Source: Terriglobus saanensis SP1PR4 (GTDB lineage: Bacteria; Acidobacteriota; Terriglobia; Terriglobales; Acidobacteriaceae). From it: a stretch of 64,000 nucleotides of DNA. Location of the stretch: the NCBI RefSeq assembly GCF_000179915.2, contig NC_014963.1, forward strand, positions 3,968,001 through 4,032,000, given 5' to 3'. The notes beneath the pieces were generated by a model. The model worked only from the letters and a program-made list of their open reading frames with translations. It searched no databases and had not been told where the DNA came from. Below are positions 45,804-56,820 of this stretch, piece after piece. Each line of letters starts with the position of its first letter. Position 1 is the stretch's first letter. Position numbers and translations under genes: made by a program.

Positions 45804-47180
45804 CTAAGTTGCGACCCGCTCCCAGAAGGAGGACGTCAGCAAGGGATCTTTGTAACGGGCGAAGTCGCGCCACTGCGGGTAGGCCGCCTGGAAGTGTGCG
45901 GCGGACATGCGCGCGTCCTTGGCGGGGTAGAGCTTGCCGCCGTAGTCGATGGTCATGTCGGCAAGACGGTCGAAGAGCTCAAAGCTGACGCCGGGCTTGA
46001 TAGGAAAATCGAGCGCGAGCGTAATACCGGGCTGCGGAAAGCTCATCATGCCGGGCGAGGGCACGTCTCCGAAGGCCTTCAGCACCGCCAGAAAGCTGGC
46101 GAGACCCGAGTCCGCGACGGCATGCAAGATCGCCGTCGTGCCTTCTTTCGCCGACTCCCATGGAAGAGCGTACTGGAACTGCAGCAGGCCGCGCTTTCCG
46201 TAGAGGCGATTCCACTTGAGCATGATATCGAGCGGATAGAAGAAGGGCTCGTAGTCCTGCAGGGCGCGGACGCGGCGCTTGATCTGTTTATGGAAGAAGA
46301 CGGCGTTGAAGGCCGAGACACTGAAGCTGTTCAGAGCGAAGCCGGGAGCGTTGAAGGGAAAGACCAGCTTGGGTTCGGGCGACTCCGTCAGCTCGTCCGG
46401 CATGGTGGAGTGCTCACCCAGCATGAAGACGCCGCGGGCGAAGTTCTTGCCGGTAGAGGTGCAATCCACCCAACTCACCGTGTACTCGACGGATTTGAAC
46501 TGTTCCGTAAGGGCAAGGAACTCTTCGATGCCGTGAAACTGAACACCCTGGTAGTCGATGAGGCGTGAAGCGATCTTGCGTAACTTGACCTGGGCCCATG
46601 TGATGACGCCGGTGAGACCAAGGCCTCCGATGGTAGCCGCGTAGAACTCCGAGTTCTCAGTGCGCGAACAAAGCATGCGCGTTCCGTCGGAGCGCACCAG
46701 TTCGAACTGCGGAACGTGAGAGCCGAAGGTGCCGGCGATGTGATGATTCTTGCCGTGGATGTCATTGGCGATCGCGCCGCCGATGGTGACGTACTTCGTT
46801 CCCGGCGTAACGGGGAGGAAAAAACCACGCGGCACGGCGAAACGAAGGATCTGGTCAAGGGTAGCCCCAGCCTCGCAGGTGAGGAGACCGGTTGCGGGAT
46901 CGAAACTCAGCAGGCGGTCCATACCCGTGGTGACCAGGAGATGTCCGTCGCGGAGGAGGCAGCAGTCGCCATAAGAACGTCCCATGCCCACGGCAAGTGC
47001 GCCGCTGGGCATGCCGTTATGCGCATCCACCACAGCGGGGAAGTCCTGTTGCCACGAGAGCGGAACGATCGTCGCCGGATAGAGCGGGTAGCGTCCCCAG
47101 GGCTCAAAGGGAACTTGTACTTTCGTGTTTTCCGTCGCCGGGTGATGATAGGCCAGCGGCGCTTCTTGAAGAGATGGCAT
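45804..47180 (-). CDS. FAD-dependent oxidoreductase, DprE1-like
   Basis: This flavoprotein of 458 residues belongs to the vanillyl-alcohol-oxidase type. FAD motifs are AVGMGRSYGDCCLL (about 63-76) and YVTIGGAIANDIHGKNHHIA, which is close to the DprE1 pattern. The substrate domain ends with FPIKPGVSFELFDRLADMTI. In DprE1 of mycobacteria the inhibitor-reactive Cys387 sits before DFPIK; here that place is Ala (ITLALDFPIK). Together with the DprE2-like gene it would epimerise a lipid-linked ribose to arabinose. The lipid carrier and the end product are not shown here. Confidence 0.82.
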   Translation of the reverse strand: MPSLQEAPLAYHHPATENTKVQVPFEPWGRYPLYPATIVPLSWQQDFPAVVDAHNGMPSGALAVGMGRSYGDCCLLRDGHLLVTTGMDRLLSFDPATGLLTCEAGATLDQILRFAVPRGFFLPVTPGTKYVTIGGAIANDIHGKNHHIAGTFGSHVPQFELVRSDGTRMLCSRTENSEFYAATIGGLGLTGVITWAQVKLRKIASRLIDYQGVQFHGIEEFLALTEQFKSVEYTVSWVDCTSTGKNFARGVFMLGEHSTMPDELTESPEPKLVFPFNAPGFALNSFSVSAFNAVFFHKQIKRRVRALQDYEPFFYPLDIMLKWNRLYGKRGLLQFQYALPWESAKEGTTAILHAVADSGLASFLAVLKAFGDVPSPGMMSFPQPGITLALDFPIKPGVSFELFDRLADMTIDYGGKLYPAKDARMSAAHFQAAYPQWRDFARYKDPLLTSSFWERVAT

Positions 47181-47261
47181 ACAGTTGTGAGGATAGCTGA
47201 TCCAACAGCCTTTCCTGTCTGGAAGATTGCGCCGGATAGTTGATTTCCGAGAGAGTAAACG

Positions 47262-47834
47262 ATGGATCCCCTAAGATTGAGAGAAGCAACCGCGGACCTG
47301 CACGCTCAGACAGAGGAAGGCGTCCCTCTCATGAAGCCAGACCTGACGCTTACGGAGTATGTCAGCGTTCTACAGCGTTTCTACCGGGCGGTCGCAGCCT
47401 GGGAGACATGGGCAGAGACGCATGTTCCGGAGCAATGGCGGGCCATGTTCGAGCAGAGACGCCGATCCCGGCTTCTTTTGGAAGATTTCCATTCCCTGGG
47501 CGTGACCAGCGACGAAGCCGCCTGGAGCGAGCTTCCCTTCCCTGTCCTGGAAAGCGACGCCAGTTTTCTGGGCGCGATGTACGTTGTGGAAGGCTCTACG
47601 CTGGGCGGCCAGTACATTGCTCGGCACGTGGAAGAGGTCCTGCAGTTCACACCGGGCGTCGGCGATGCCTACTTTCGCGGGTACGGTGACCGTACCGGGG
47701 AGATGTGGAAAGAGTTTCGCGCGGTCGTGGCGGGGATTGACGACAGAGATTCCGGTGAAGTGATTGATGGTGCCCGTAAAATGTTTGGAATGTTTGCGCA
47801 CTGCTTGAAAGAGGGACAGACCGTCGGCGCATGA
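47262..47834 (+). CDS. bphO: Heme oxygenase (biliverdin-forming)
   Basis: This enzyme opens heme to biliverdin, carbon monoxide and iron, making the chromophore for the downstream phytochrome. It has 190 residues. It has the proximal His region LREATADLHAQTEEGVPLM and the distal helix YVVEGSTLGGQYIARHVEEV with its GG bend. It overlaps the phytochrome gene by ATGA, so the two are translationally coupled. No other chromophore genes are nearby. The call is supported by the motifs and the gene pair. Confidence 0.93.
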   Translation: MDPLRLREATADLHAQTEEGVPLMKPDLTLTEYVSVLQRFYRAVAAWETWAETHVPEQWRAMFEQRRRSRLLLEDFHSLGVTSDEAAWSELPFPVLESDASFLGAMYVVEGSTLGGQYIARHVEEVLQFTPGVGDAYFRGYGDRTGEMWKEFRAVVAGIDDRDSGEVIDGARKMFGMFAHCLKEGQTVGA

Positions 47835-50407
47835 GCAGATACCAGCCCCCGAAAGAAACGGACCTGAACCAGCGGCTGGAAGTGTGCGAGGATGAACCCA
47901 TCCGTGTGCCCGGAAGCGTGCAGAGGCATGGATTTTTACTGGGTTTGGATGCTAAGGCGGAATATGTTGCAGTCGCTAGTGAAAACGCTGAAGAGTTTTT
48001 AAGGGTTCCCCTCAAGCTCATTCTGGGCGCGCGTCTCGAATCTTTATTCGACCGCGAAGTGATGGCCGCCGTGACGATGATGTTGATGACGCCTCGCACG
48101 GAGGAGATCCAGACGTATCTGGGAGCTTTCCAGATAGGCGATGAGCTATGCAGCGTGATCACGCATAAGGTAGACGAACGCTACATCCTGGAGTTTGAGA
48201 AGCAGGACAGCTTGGTGGGCGCGGCGAGAATGAACGCGATCATTACGAATTTTGTGGGTCTGTTGAGCAAGCTGCGTACGAAAGAAGACATGTGCCGTGC
48301 GCTGACTCGACAGATGAAGGAACTCACAGGGTACGACCGCGTCCTGCTCTACAGCTTCGACGATGTCGGCCATGGCACCGTGCTCTCCGAGGAGAACAAC
48401 GGCAGGCTTCCGAGCTATCTCGGCCTCCGCTTTCCCGCCTCCGATATCCCACGCCAGGCGCGTGAGCTCTACATTCTAAATACGACACGCATTATCCCGG
48501 ATGCGAACTATGTTCCGTCGCCGCTTGTAGGCATGGCCGGTACGGAAGCGCGACAGATGGACCTCTCGCTGAGTGTTCTGCGTAGCGTCTCTCCGGTCCA
48601 CCTGCAGTACATGCACAATATGGGAACGGCCTCGTCCATGTCCGTCTCCATCGTGTGCGAGGGTAAGCTGTGGGGGCTGCTCAGTGGGCATCATGCGACA
48701 TCGCTCAGTGTTCCGTACCTGCTGCGAAGTGCCTGCGACATGCTCTCCAAGCTTGCGGCAACGCAGATTATCTCGTTCGATACAGCGGAAAAGCTGGAAC
48801 GACGCAGCTATCTTCATGCCGTACAACGCAAGATTCTGACACAGGTCGCCTCGGGAAAAAACTTCCTGGAGTCACTTGGCTCGCACGTCGGCTCTTTACG
48901 CGATGTGACCAACGCACAAGGAGCCGTGCTCGCCGTCGATGGAACATGTGTCGCCGATGGCACGGTGCCGGATGCCGCATCGCTCGTGAAGATCGTAGAG
49001 TGGCTGGATAATCAGCCGGAGACGTTGCTTTTCACAAGCAAGCTGAGCGAACAGCTTCCCTGGGCGGACGAGATGCGGGAAGCGGCCAGCGGCATGATCG
49101 CGGCGCGCATTTCGGATGTAAACAGCCGCTATGTTCTCTGGTTTCGGCCTGAAGTCGTAAAGATGGTGGTGTGGGCGGGCGAGCCTGCGATGAAAGACTC
49201 TACAAGCCCGGATACGCTGCATCCGCGAGGATCGTTTGCGTCATGGAAAGAGATCGTTCGCGGCCAGAGTGAACCATGGCTGGAGCCGGAGATCGAATCT
49301 GCGAGAGACTTTCGCGCTGCGAAGGTCACAATCGGCCTGCGTCGCGCGGAGCAAGCGGCCGAGTTGAATGAAGCACGCTTCGAGCAACTCACCCAGACGT
49401 TGCCCTCAATTGTCTTTGCCATGGACGATACCGGTAACCTGACCTACGTGAACCAGCGCTGGCACGAAGCCGGGCTGCAACCTACGGGATGCTGGTTTGA
49501 CCACGGCAACGTGATTGATGAAGACCGTGCGCGCTGTGGACATGCCTGGGATGAATGCATGCGGCTCGGTATCGAGTTCAAAGAAGAGCTGCGGTTAAGG
49601 TCTGACCCTGCAGGCGTCGAACGGTGGTACCTCGTGCATATTGTTCCCTTCGTCACGCGCCATGAGGGTCGCGGCGGGTGGGTAGGAAGCTGCACCGATC
49701 TGACCGAGCGTCGGGAGCGCGAAGCAGCTCTGCGGATGACGGAAAAGCTTGCCTTGACGGGCCGTATGACCAGCGTCATCGCGCATGAGATCAATAATCC
49801 TCTCGAGTCCATCACCAACCTGATGTATTTGCTTCGTACCGAAGTTTCAAAGGTTGGCCCGGCGGCAGATTACATTGCGCTGGCTGAGAGCGAGTTGTTG
49901 CGCATCTCCGGCATCACCAAGCAGACGTTGCGATGGAATCGCGAGACGACCGGCGCGCCGGAACGATCGATTGTGGGAGCATTGTTTAGTGAGGTGCTAC
50001 GCCTCTTCGCCGGAAAAATCCGCAATCGCCAGGTCAAGGTGACGATTCGCACGGGCGAAGAGGTCTCTATCTATGGCACCAGCGGACAGTTGCTACAGGT
50101 GATTGCCAACCTCGTCTCCAATGCGGTAGATGCGGCCAACGTGGGAGGCAATGTCTGGTTATCCGCAACGGAGACTGAGACAGGAGCGGTGATCGAGGTC
50201 GAAGACGATGGCATCGGCATCAATGCCAAAGTGCAGGCGCAGCTCTTCAAGCCGTTCTTCAGCACCAAGGGCGATCTGGGAAACGGCCTGGGGCTGTACA
50301 TTTCCAAGGAGATTGCGGAGCGGCACGGAGGCGAGTTGTCCGTGGAATCGACGGTAGGCGCAGGAACGACCTTCCGGTTCAGCCTTCCGGCGGCACCTGG
50401 AGTCTAG
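47831..50407 (+). CDS. bphP: Bacteriophytochrome histidine kinase
   Basis: This is a red/far-red light sensor kinase of 858 residues. The PAS-GAF-PHY photosensory core has Cys19 (LEVCEDEPIRVPG) as the biliverdin thioether site, FPASDIPRQARELY at 201-214, His257 in SVSPVHLQYMH, and the PHY-tongue PRGSF near 465. A second PAS lies at about 515-625. HisKA has the phospho-acceptor His652 in SVIAHEINNPLES, followed by an HATPase domain (NLVSNAVDAA, DDGIGI, NGLGLYISKE). The usual Cys-His-His of the GAF pocket reads GHH. No response regulator is adjacent. Confidence 0.95.
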   Translation: MSRYQPPKETDLNQRLEVCEDEPIRVPGSVQRHGFLLGLDAKAEYVAVASENAEEFLRVPLKLILGARLESLFDREVMAAVTMMLMTPRTEEIQTYLGAFQIGDELCSVITHKVDERYILEFEKQDSLVGAARMNAIITNFVGLLSKLRTKEDMCRALTRQMKELTGYDRVLLYSFDDVGHGTVLSEENNGRLPSYLGLRFPASDIPRQARELYILNTTRIIPDANYVPSPLVGMAGTEARQMDLSLSVLRSVSPVHLQYMHNMGTASSMSVSIVCEGKLWGLLSGHHATSLSVPYLLRSACDMLSKLAATQIISFDTAEKLERRSYLHAVQRKILTQVASGKNFLESLGSHVGSLRDVTNAQGAVLAVDGTCVADGTVPDAASLVKIVEWLDNQPETLLFTSKLSEQLPWADEMREAASGMIAARISDVNSRYVLWFRPEVVKMVVWAGEPAMKDSTSPDTLHPRGSFASWKEIVRGQSEPWLEPEIESARDFRAAKVTIGLRRAEQAAELNEARFEQLTQTLPSIVFAMDDTGNLTYVNQRWHEAGLQPTGCWFDHGNVIDEDRARCGHAWDECMRLGIEFKEELRLRSDPAGVERWYLVHIVPFVTRHEGRGGWVGSCTDLTERREREAALRMTEKLALTGRMTSVIAHEINNPLESITNLMYLLRTEVSKVGPAADYIALAESELLRISGITKQTLRWNRETTGAPERSIVGALFSEVLRLFAGKIRNRQVKVTIRTGEEVSIYGTSGQLLQVIANLVSNAVDAANVGGNVWLSATETETGAVIEVEDDGIGINAKVQAQLFKPFFSTKGDLGNGLGLYISKEIAERHGGELSVESTVGAGTTFRFSLPAAPGV

Positions 50408-50422
50408 CTCGTTCTTCAACGC

Positions 50423-50454
50423 AAAAAAGCACAGCCCGAGGGCTGTGCTTTTTT
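50423..50454. terminator. Bidirectional intrinsic terminator
   Basis: AAAAAAGCACAGCCC (50423-50437) and GGGCTGTGCTTTTTT (50440-50454) are a 15-bp perfect palindrome around GA. It serves the phytochrome gene on the plus strand and rplT on the minus strand. Confidence 0.93.
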
Positions 50455-50484
50455 ACTGAAATTTACTAAAAGATGCGAGGTGGC

Positions 50485-50874
50485 TTAAGCAGCTGCCTTG
50501 GTGCGCTCTGCCTTGGCCTTGTCATTCGCGGTCTTCGCGGAGACAGCCAGGGAAGCGAAACCAGCGGCGTCATGCGTGGCAATGTCCGAGAGGACCTTGC
50601 GGTCGAGCTCGATACCAGCCTTCTTGAGGCCCGAGATGAACATGGAATAGCTGATTCCATTGATACGGCAAGCTGCGCCGATACGAACGATCCAGAGCGA
50701 GCGGAACTGACGCTTCTTCTGCTTACGTCCGATGTAGGCGAACTTGAGACCGCGCTCGACGGCTTCCTGAGCGGCCTGATAGAGCTTGGATTTTGTGAGG
50801 AAATAACCACTCGCGCGCTTGAGGATCTTTTTGCGGCGATCACTGCGTTTTGTTCCACGTTTTACGCGTGGCAT
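50485..50874 (-). CDS. rplT: 50S ribosomal protein L20
   Basis: L20 is essential for the first steps of 50S assembly. The 129-residue protein opens [20 protein letters not shown]. It has [20 protein letters not shown] and [20 protein letters not shown], all diagnostic. The C-terminal Ala/Lys tail ([16 protein letters not shown]) is an extension of about 12 residues beyond the E. coli protein. GGAG lies before ATG 50874. L35 lies upstream but is separated by 217 bases, which is wider than usual, and infC is not adjacent. Confidence 0.97.
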   Translation of the reverse strand: MPRVKRGTKRSDRRKKILKRASGYFLTKSKLYQAAQEAVERGLKFAYIGRKQKKRQFRSLWIVRIGAACRINGISYSMFISGLKKAGIELDRKVLSDIATHDAAGFASLAVSAKTANDKAKAERTKAAA

Positions 50875-50981
50875 AGAGCTCTCCTTTTGCGTACATCAGT
50901 TGTTAGCGGCTGGAGGTAAGGAAGAGTCTGGCTTTCGCCTCGCTCCGGCCTCTTCACACGCTTGCTACTCCAGGTTTGATA

Positions 50982-50999
50982 TCGATTCATCCGAATCGA
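50982..50999. other. Hairpin in the L35-L20 spacer
   Basis: TCGATTC (50982-50988) and GAATCGA (50993-50999) form a 7-bp perfect stem with a 4-base loop, in the unusually long 217-base gap between rpmI and rplT. It may belong to a ribosomal-protein leader that controls rplT. Only the pairing is seen. Confidence 0.4.
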
Positions 51000-51091
51000 G
51001 GGCCCATAACGCTATATCCGGACCGTTGTGCAGCATGCAGCCACACGGCTCAACCTGAAAAACTTGCTTCAAAAATCCGTTACGCCAAAAC

Positions 51092-51289
51092 TCAGGCGTA
51101 AGGGATCATGCGCGAAACCTTGTGATAATCAGCATCAGACACAAATGCAGAAGCACCGAGCTTGCGCTTGGTCTTGGTGTCCTTGCTGGTCAGGATATGG
51201 CGCATCTTGGCCTGGCCCCGCTTGATCTTGCCGGTGCCGGTCTTTCTGAAGCGCTTCGCCGCACCGGAGTGCGTCTTCATCTTAGGCAT
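51092..51289 (-). CDS. rpmI: 50S ribosomal protein L35
   Basis: This small basic ribosomal protein has 65 residues. The opening [20 protein letters not shown] is diagnostic, followed by [20 protein letters not shown] and [14 protein letters not shown]. It lies upstream of rplT in the usual order, but no infC gene precedes it; instead a large membrane-protein gene ends 57 bases before it on the same strand. So this L35-L20 pair is probably transcribed on its own. Confidence 0.96.
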   Translation of the reverse strand: MPKMKTHSGAAKRFRKTGTGKIKRGQAKMRHILTSKDTKTKRKLGASAFVSDADYHKVSRMIPYA

Positions 51290-51345
51290 GGTAATTCCTT
51301 ACGGTTGTCGTCCGTCCAGCAGACAACTCTATCACTATACCTTAC

Positions 51346-53166
51346 TTACGGGGTGTCCGTACGGATGACATAGTAGTCGGCGCCTTTTCCAAGTGCGGCG
51401 TGGTCAAGAACCTTCCATTGGCCGCTCTCTACACGCTGTTTTAACAGATCATCCAATGCGCGGTGGGGTAAACCCTCTCCATGGTTATAGATAGCCTCAT
51501 GCATCTTGAGAATCTCGAGTTGCCGCTGATAGACGATCCACTGCGGCGGGGCCGTTTTGAGATCGCGGACGAGCGGATCGATCGTCTCCCGGCCCGAGGT
51601 GTCAAAGAAGGTCTGGACGACGTCGTGCCATGGGGAAATCCCGCAGAAATAGTTCATGTACGGGTAGGGCAAAGAGAGCACCTGGGGCGACTGGGTCGCG
51701 GAGATCATGTCGCAGCTTCTCTTCTCGAACGCCAGGTTGTCGCGGTCGATCAACATCGGGCCATAAAGAGGGTGCTTGTACCAGACTCGACCGGTGAAGA
51801 GCGGCTTTTCGAAGTACGTGTGCCAGGTAAAGCAGTGGAGGATCTTGAACGGAAGCACAAACGCCGCGACGAGCACGGCAAAGACGAGGTAGATCTCCAG
51901 TTGCCGTGACCTTGCCTTGAAAAACGCCGGGAAAAGCAAGGCAAGGAGGAGGAATTCCACGGCGATGGGCGTGAACAGGGGGATAAAGTTCCCTCCCGAA
52001 GACATGCTTCCCGAGATGAGCTGGCCTGCGGGAACCAGCAGGATCAGTTCGCGTGGATCCCATCCATTCTGCCTGCCAGAGAGAAGCCAGCGGGCCATGC
52101 GGACGAGCACCGCTCCATCCACGACAAAGGTCACCAAAACGATGATGGCGCAGAGGGTATAGGTGAAGTTTCCGTGCTCGATCAGATGCGCAAAGTGAGG
52201 CAATACGGCGGACAGACAGGCAATCGCGACTGCGTACTGCCAGAGATATCTGCGCCAGCGATTCTGCTTCACATCATGGATCAGAGATCCGGCGATAAAG
52301 CCGACTGCGAGCGCATAAAGCGCCACGGGACCGTAGATCCTGGTCGCGAGGTAGTGGAAGGCCGTGCTTGGAAGGTGGAGAGGGGCGATCAGAACATGGC
52401 CCGTGCCGCCTTTGCTGGCGGCGGCGTGCAGAATGGTGGTGCCGAACCAAACCTTAATAGGGTCGCCCGTCAGGAACACGGCGATCACCACGACGAGAGC
52501 AGCCGAAACGCAGGCGAGAAGTGCGTGCAGCATCTTCTGCGAAGGCACGCAGAAGAGAATCGCCAGAGCGACGGTGACAAGAAGAAGACCGCCGTCATTG
52601 ACGCGCAGGACGATGGCGAGGCCGCTGAGAACTCCCATGACCACTGCAGCCAGGAGGCTCTTTGAGAGGGGCATCCGGTCGCGCAGGCGGAGCAGGAGAT
52701 AGATCGAGTAGAGCTGGAAGCAGTCGGCCAGGACGTGGTAATCGTCGAAGCGATAGGCCTCGAAAAAGATCGACAGCAGGAACATGGAGCCCAACAGGAT
52801 CGCCTTCTGGCCATCCTCCCACGCCAGACGCCGGATAATCAGCCACAAGGCGAAGACGTAAGCGAAGAGATGAATGGCGGCGGGAATCTTGGAGATGAGC
52901 CAGCCATATCCGAACATCCGCTGCTCTGCTGCGGTCTCCATGATGAAGAGTGGCTGCAGGACGAGGTGCATTCCGGAGTAGAGGTGTTTGCCCTGATGAA
53001 AGAGCTTCGCATACCAGAACCAGGCTCCGTCGCCGAGGGGTTGCGTGTTCAGAATGATGGAGAGTCCGAACAGGCAGCAGAGCACAAAGACCACGGTTTG
53101 CCAGAGGGATCGGTCGCCGATACGGGGCGAGGCCGTGCTCAGGGTAGGGTCTGCGTTTGCTGGCAT
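51346..53166 (-). CDS. Large polytopic membrane protein, GT-C-like
   Basis: This 606-residue protein has about 12 hydrophobic segments from about 24 to 455 and a soluble tail of about 150 residues. The pattern of a first helix, an acidic loop (NTQPLGDGAWFWYAKLFHQG), and a long membrane body resembles GT-C glycosyltransferases (PMT/ArnT type). The loop Asp would be the catalytic acid, but I cannot confirm it. The tail has SLPYPYMNYFCGISPWHDVV. No glycan genes adjoin it. Glycosyl transfer from a lipid-linked sugar is therefore only a structural guess. Confidence 0.65.
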   Translation of the reverse strand: MPANADPTLSTASPRIGDRSLWQTVVFVLCCLFGLSIILNTQPLGDGAWFWYAKLFHQGKHLYSGMHLVLQPLFIMETAAEQRMFGYGWLISKIPAAIHLFAYVFALWLIIRRLAWEDGQKAILLGSMFLLSIFFEAYRFDDYHVLADCFQLYSIYLLLRLRDRMPLSKSLLAAVVMGVLSGLAIVLRVNDGGLLLVTVALAILFCVPSQKMLHALLACVSAALVVVIAVFLTGDPIKVWFGTTILHAAASKGGTGHVLIAPLHLPSTAFHYLATRIYGPVALYALAVGFIAGSLIHDVKQNRWRRYLWQYAVAIACLSAVLPHFAHLIEHGNFTYTLCAIIVLVTFVVDGAVLVRMARWLLSGRQNGWDPRELILLVPAGQLISGSMSSGGNFIPLFTPIAVEFLLLALLFPAFFKARSRQLEIYLVFAVLVAAFVLPFKILHCFTWHTYFEKPLFTGRVWYKHPLYGPMLIDRDNLAFEKRSCDMISATQSPQVLSLPYPYMNYFCGISPWHDVVQTFFDTSGRETIDPLVRDLKTAPPQWIVYQRQLEILKMHEAIYNHGEGLPHRALDDLLKQRVESGQWKVLDHAALGKGADYYVIRTDTP

Positions 53167-53191
53167 GCGTTAGCTCCTGACTTCAAGCTGA

Positions 53192-56089
<2,898 letters not shown>

Positions 56090-56103
56090 AGGTCCATTTT
56101 TTT

Positions 56104-56172
56104 AAAAGCTTTGCCGTGGTATAGCTCATGGGTATACACTCTCCGCATGGGTCATGCCACGGCAAAGCTTTT
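56104..56172. promoter_or_regulatory. Palindrome-enclosed promoter of the second vapBC pair
   Basis: AAAAGCTTTGCCGTGG (56104-56119) and CCACGGCAAAGCTTTT (56157-56172) are exact reverse complements; allowing one mismatch extends them to 19 bases. Between and over them lie TTGCCG (56111-56116), 16 bases, and TATACA (56133-56138), a good sigma-70 promoter. The start ATG at 56147 is about nine bases past the -10 box, with no ribosome site, so the mRNA may be leaderless. The centre of the palindrome falls on the -10 box. It is probably the autorepression operator. Confidence 0.7.
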
Positions 56173-56410
56173 TCAAAATGGTCGCAGCCAGGCAGTGCGT
56201 CTACCCAAGGAGTTTCGTTTCGAGGGTAGTGAAGTTTCAATCCGGCGTGAAGGTTGCGCCGTAATACTTGAACCGGCAGTGAAGCGTCGTCCCCAGACTC
56301 ATGAAGAGGTGCAAGCCTTCTTTAAAGAGGTGGACGCGATGAAGGCTGGACCCGCCATTCCGGGTGGTCGAAATCAAGGTGAACTCAAACCACGGAAGAT
56401 CTTCGATTGA
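56147..56410 (+). CDS. vapB: VapB-type antitoxin (AbrB/SpoVT fold)
   Basis: This 87-residue antitoxin has an N-terminal swapped-hairpin DNA-binding domain ([20 protein letters not shown], then [16 protein letters not shown]), the common VapB/MazE-like pattern. A C-terminal toxin-binding region follows (residues about 50-87). ATG 56147 lies inside the palindromic promoter region with no ribosome site in front. The next gene starts in its stop (TTGA). It is expected to repress its own promoter together with VapC. Confidence 0.85.
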   Translation: MGHATAKLFQNGRSQAVRLPKEFRFEGSEVSIRREGCAVILEPAVKRRPQTHEEVQAFFKEVDAMKAGPAIPGGRNQGELKPRKIFD

Positions 56411-56817
56411 AATACCTGCTCGACACCAATTTCTGCATCGCCCTCATTGAAGAACGTGAGGTTCCCCGTCAGCGGTTGGAGCGTGCTCTCGTCGAAGGGT
56501 CTGCGCTCTATCTATCTTCTCTTGTTCTCTACGAACTCTCTTATGGCATTCATAAAAGTCGGCATCCCAAGACGAGCCGAGGGAGGCTGGACAGATATCT
56601 CCATCTCTTCCATGAAGTTCTCGATTTCACGTCCAAGGATGCAGAGAAGGCGGGAGAGATCCGCGCCAAGCTTGAAAAAGCGGCGAAACCGATCGGACCT
56701 TATGATGTACTGATCGCTGGGCAAGCACTAGCAAGAGATATGATTCTTGTGACTGCAAACGTCCGCGAATTCGAGCGAGTTCCGGGTCTCGTCTATCAGG
56801 ATTGGGAGCGCGGCTAA
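56407..56817 (+). CDS. vapC: VapC-type PIN-domain toxin
   Basis: This 136-residue PIN ribonuclease starts at TTG, overlapping the antitoxin stop. It has the acidic motif [13 protein letters not shown] with D6, E43 in [14 protein letters not shown], and a further Asp in [20 protein letters not shown]. The fold and gene pair fit the tRNA-cleaving VapC type (FitB-like), but the target is unknown. This is the second PIN toxin in the window, of a different subtype from that at 32002. Confidence 0.88.
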   Translation: MKYLLDTNFCIALIEEREVPRQRLERALVEGSALYLSSLVLYELSYGIHKSRHPKTSRGRLDRYLHLFHEVLDFTSKDAEKAGEIRAKLEKAAKPIGPYDVLIAGQALARDMILVTANVREFERVPGLVYQDWERG

Positions 56818-56820
56818 AGC

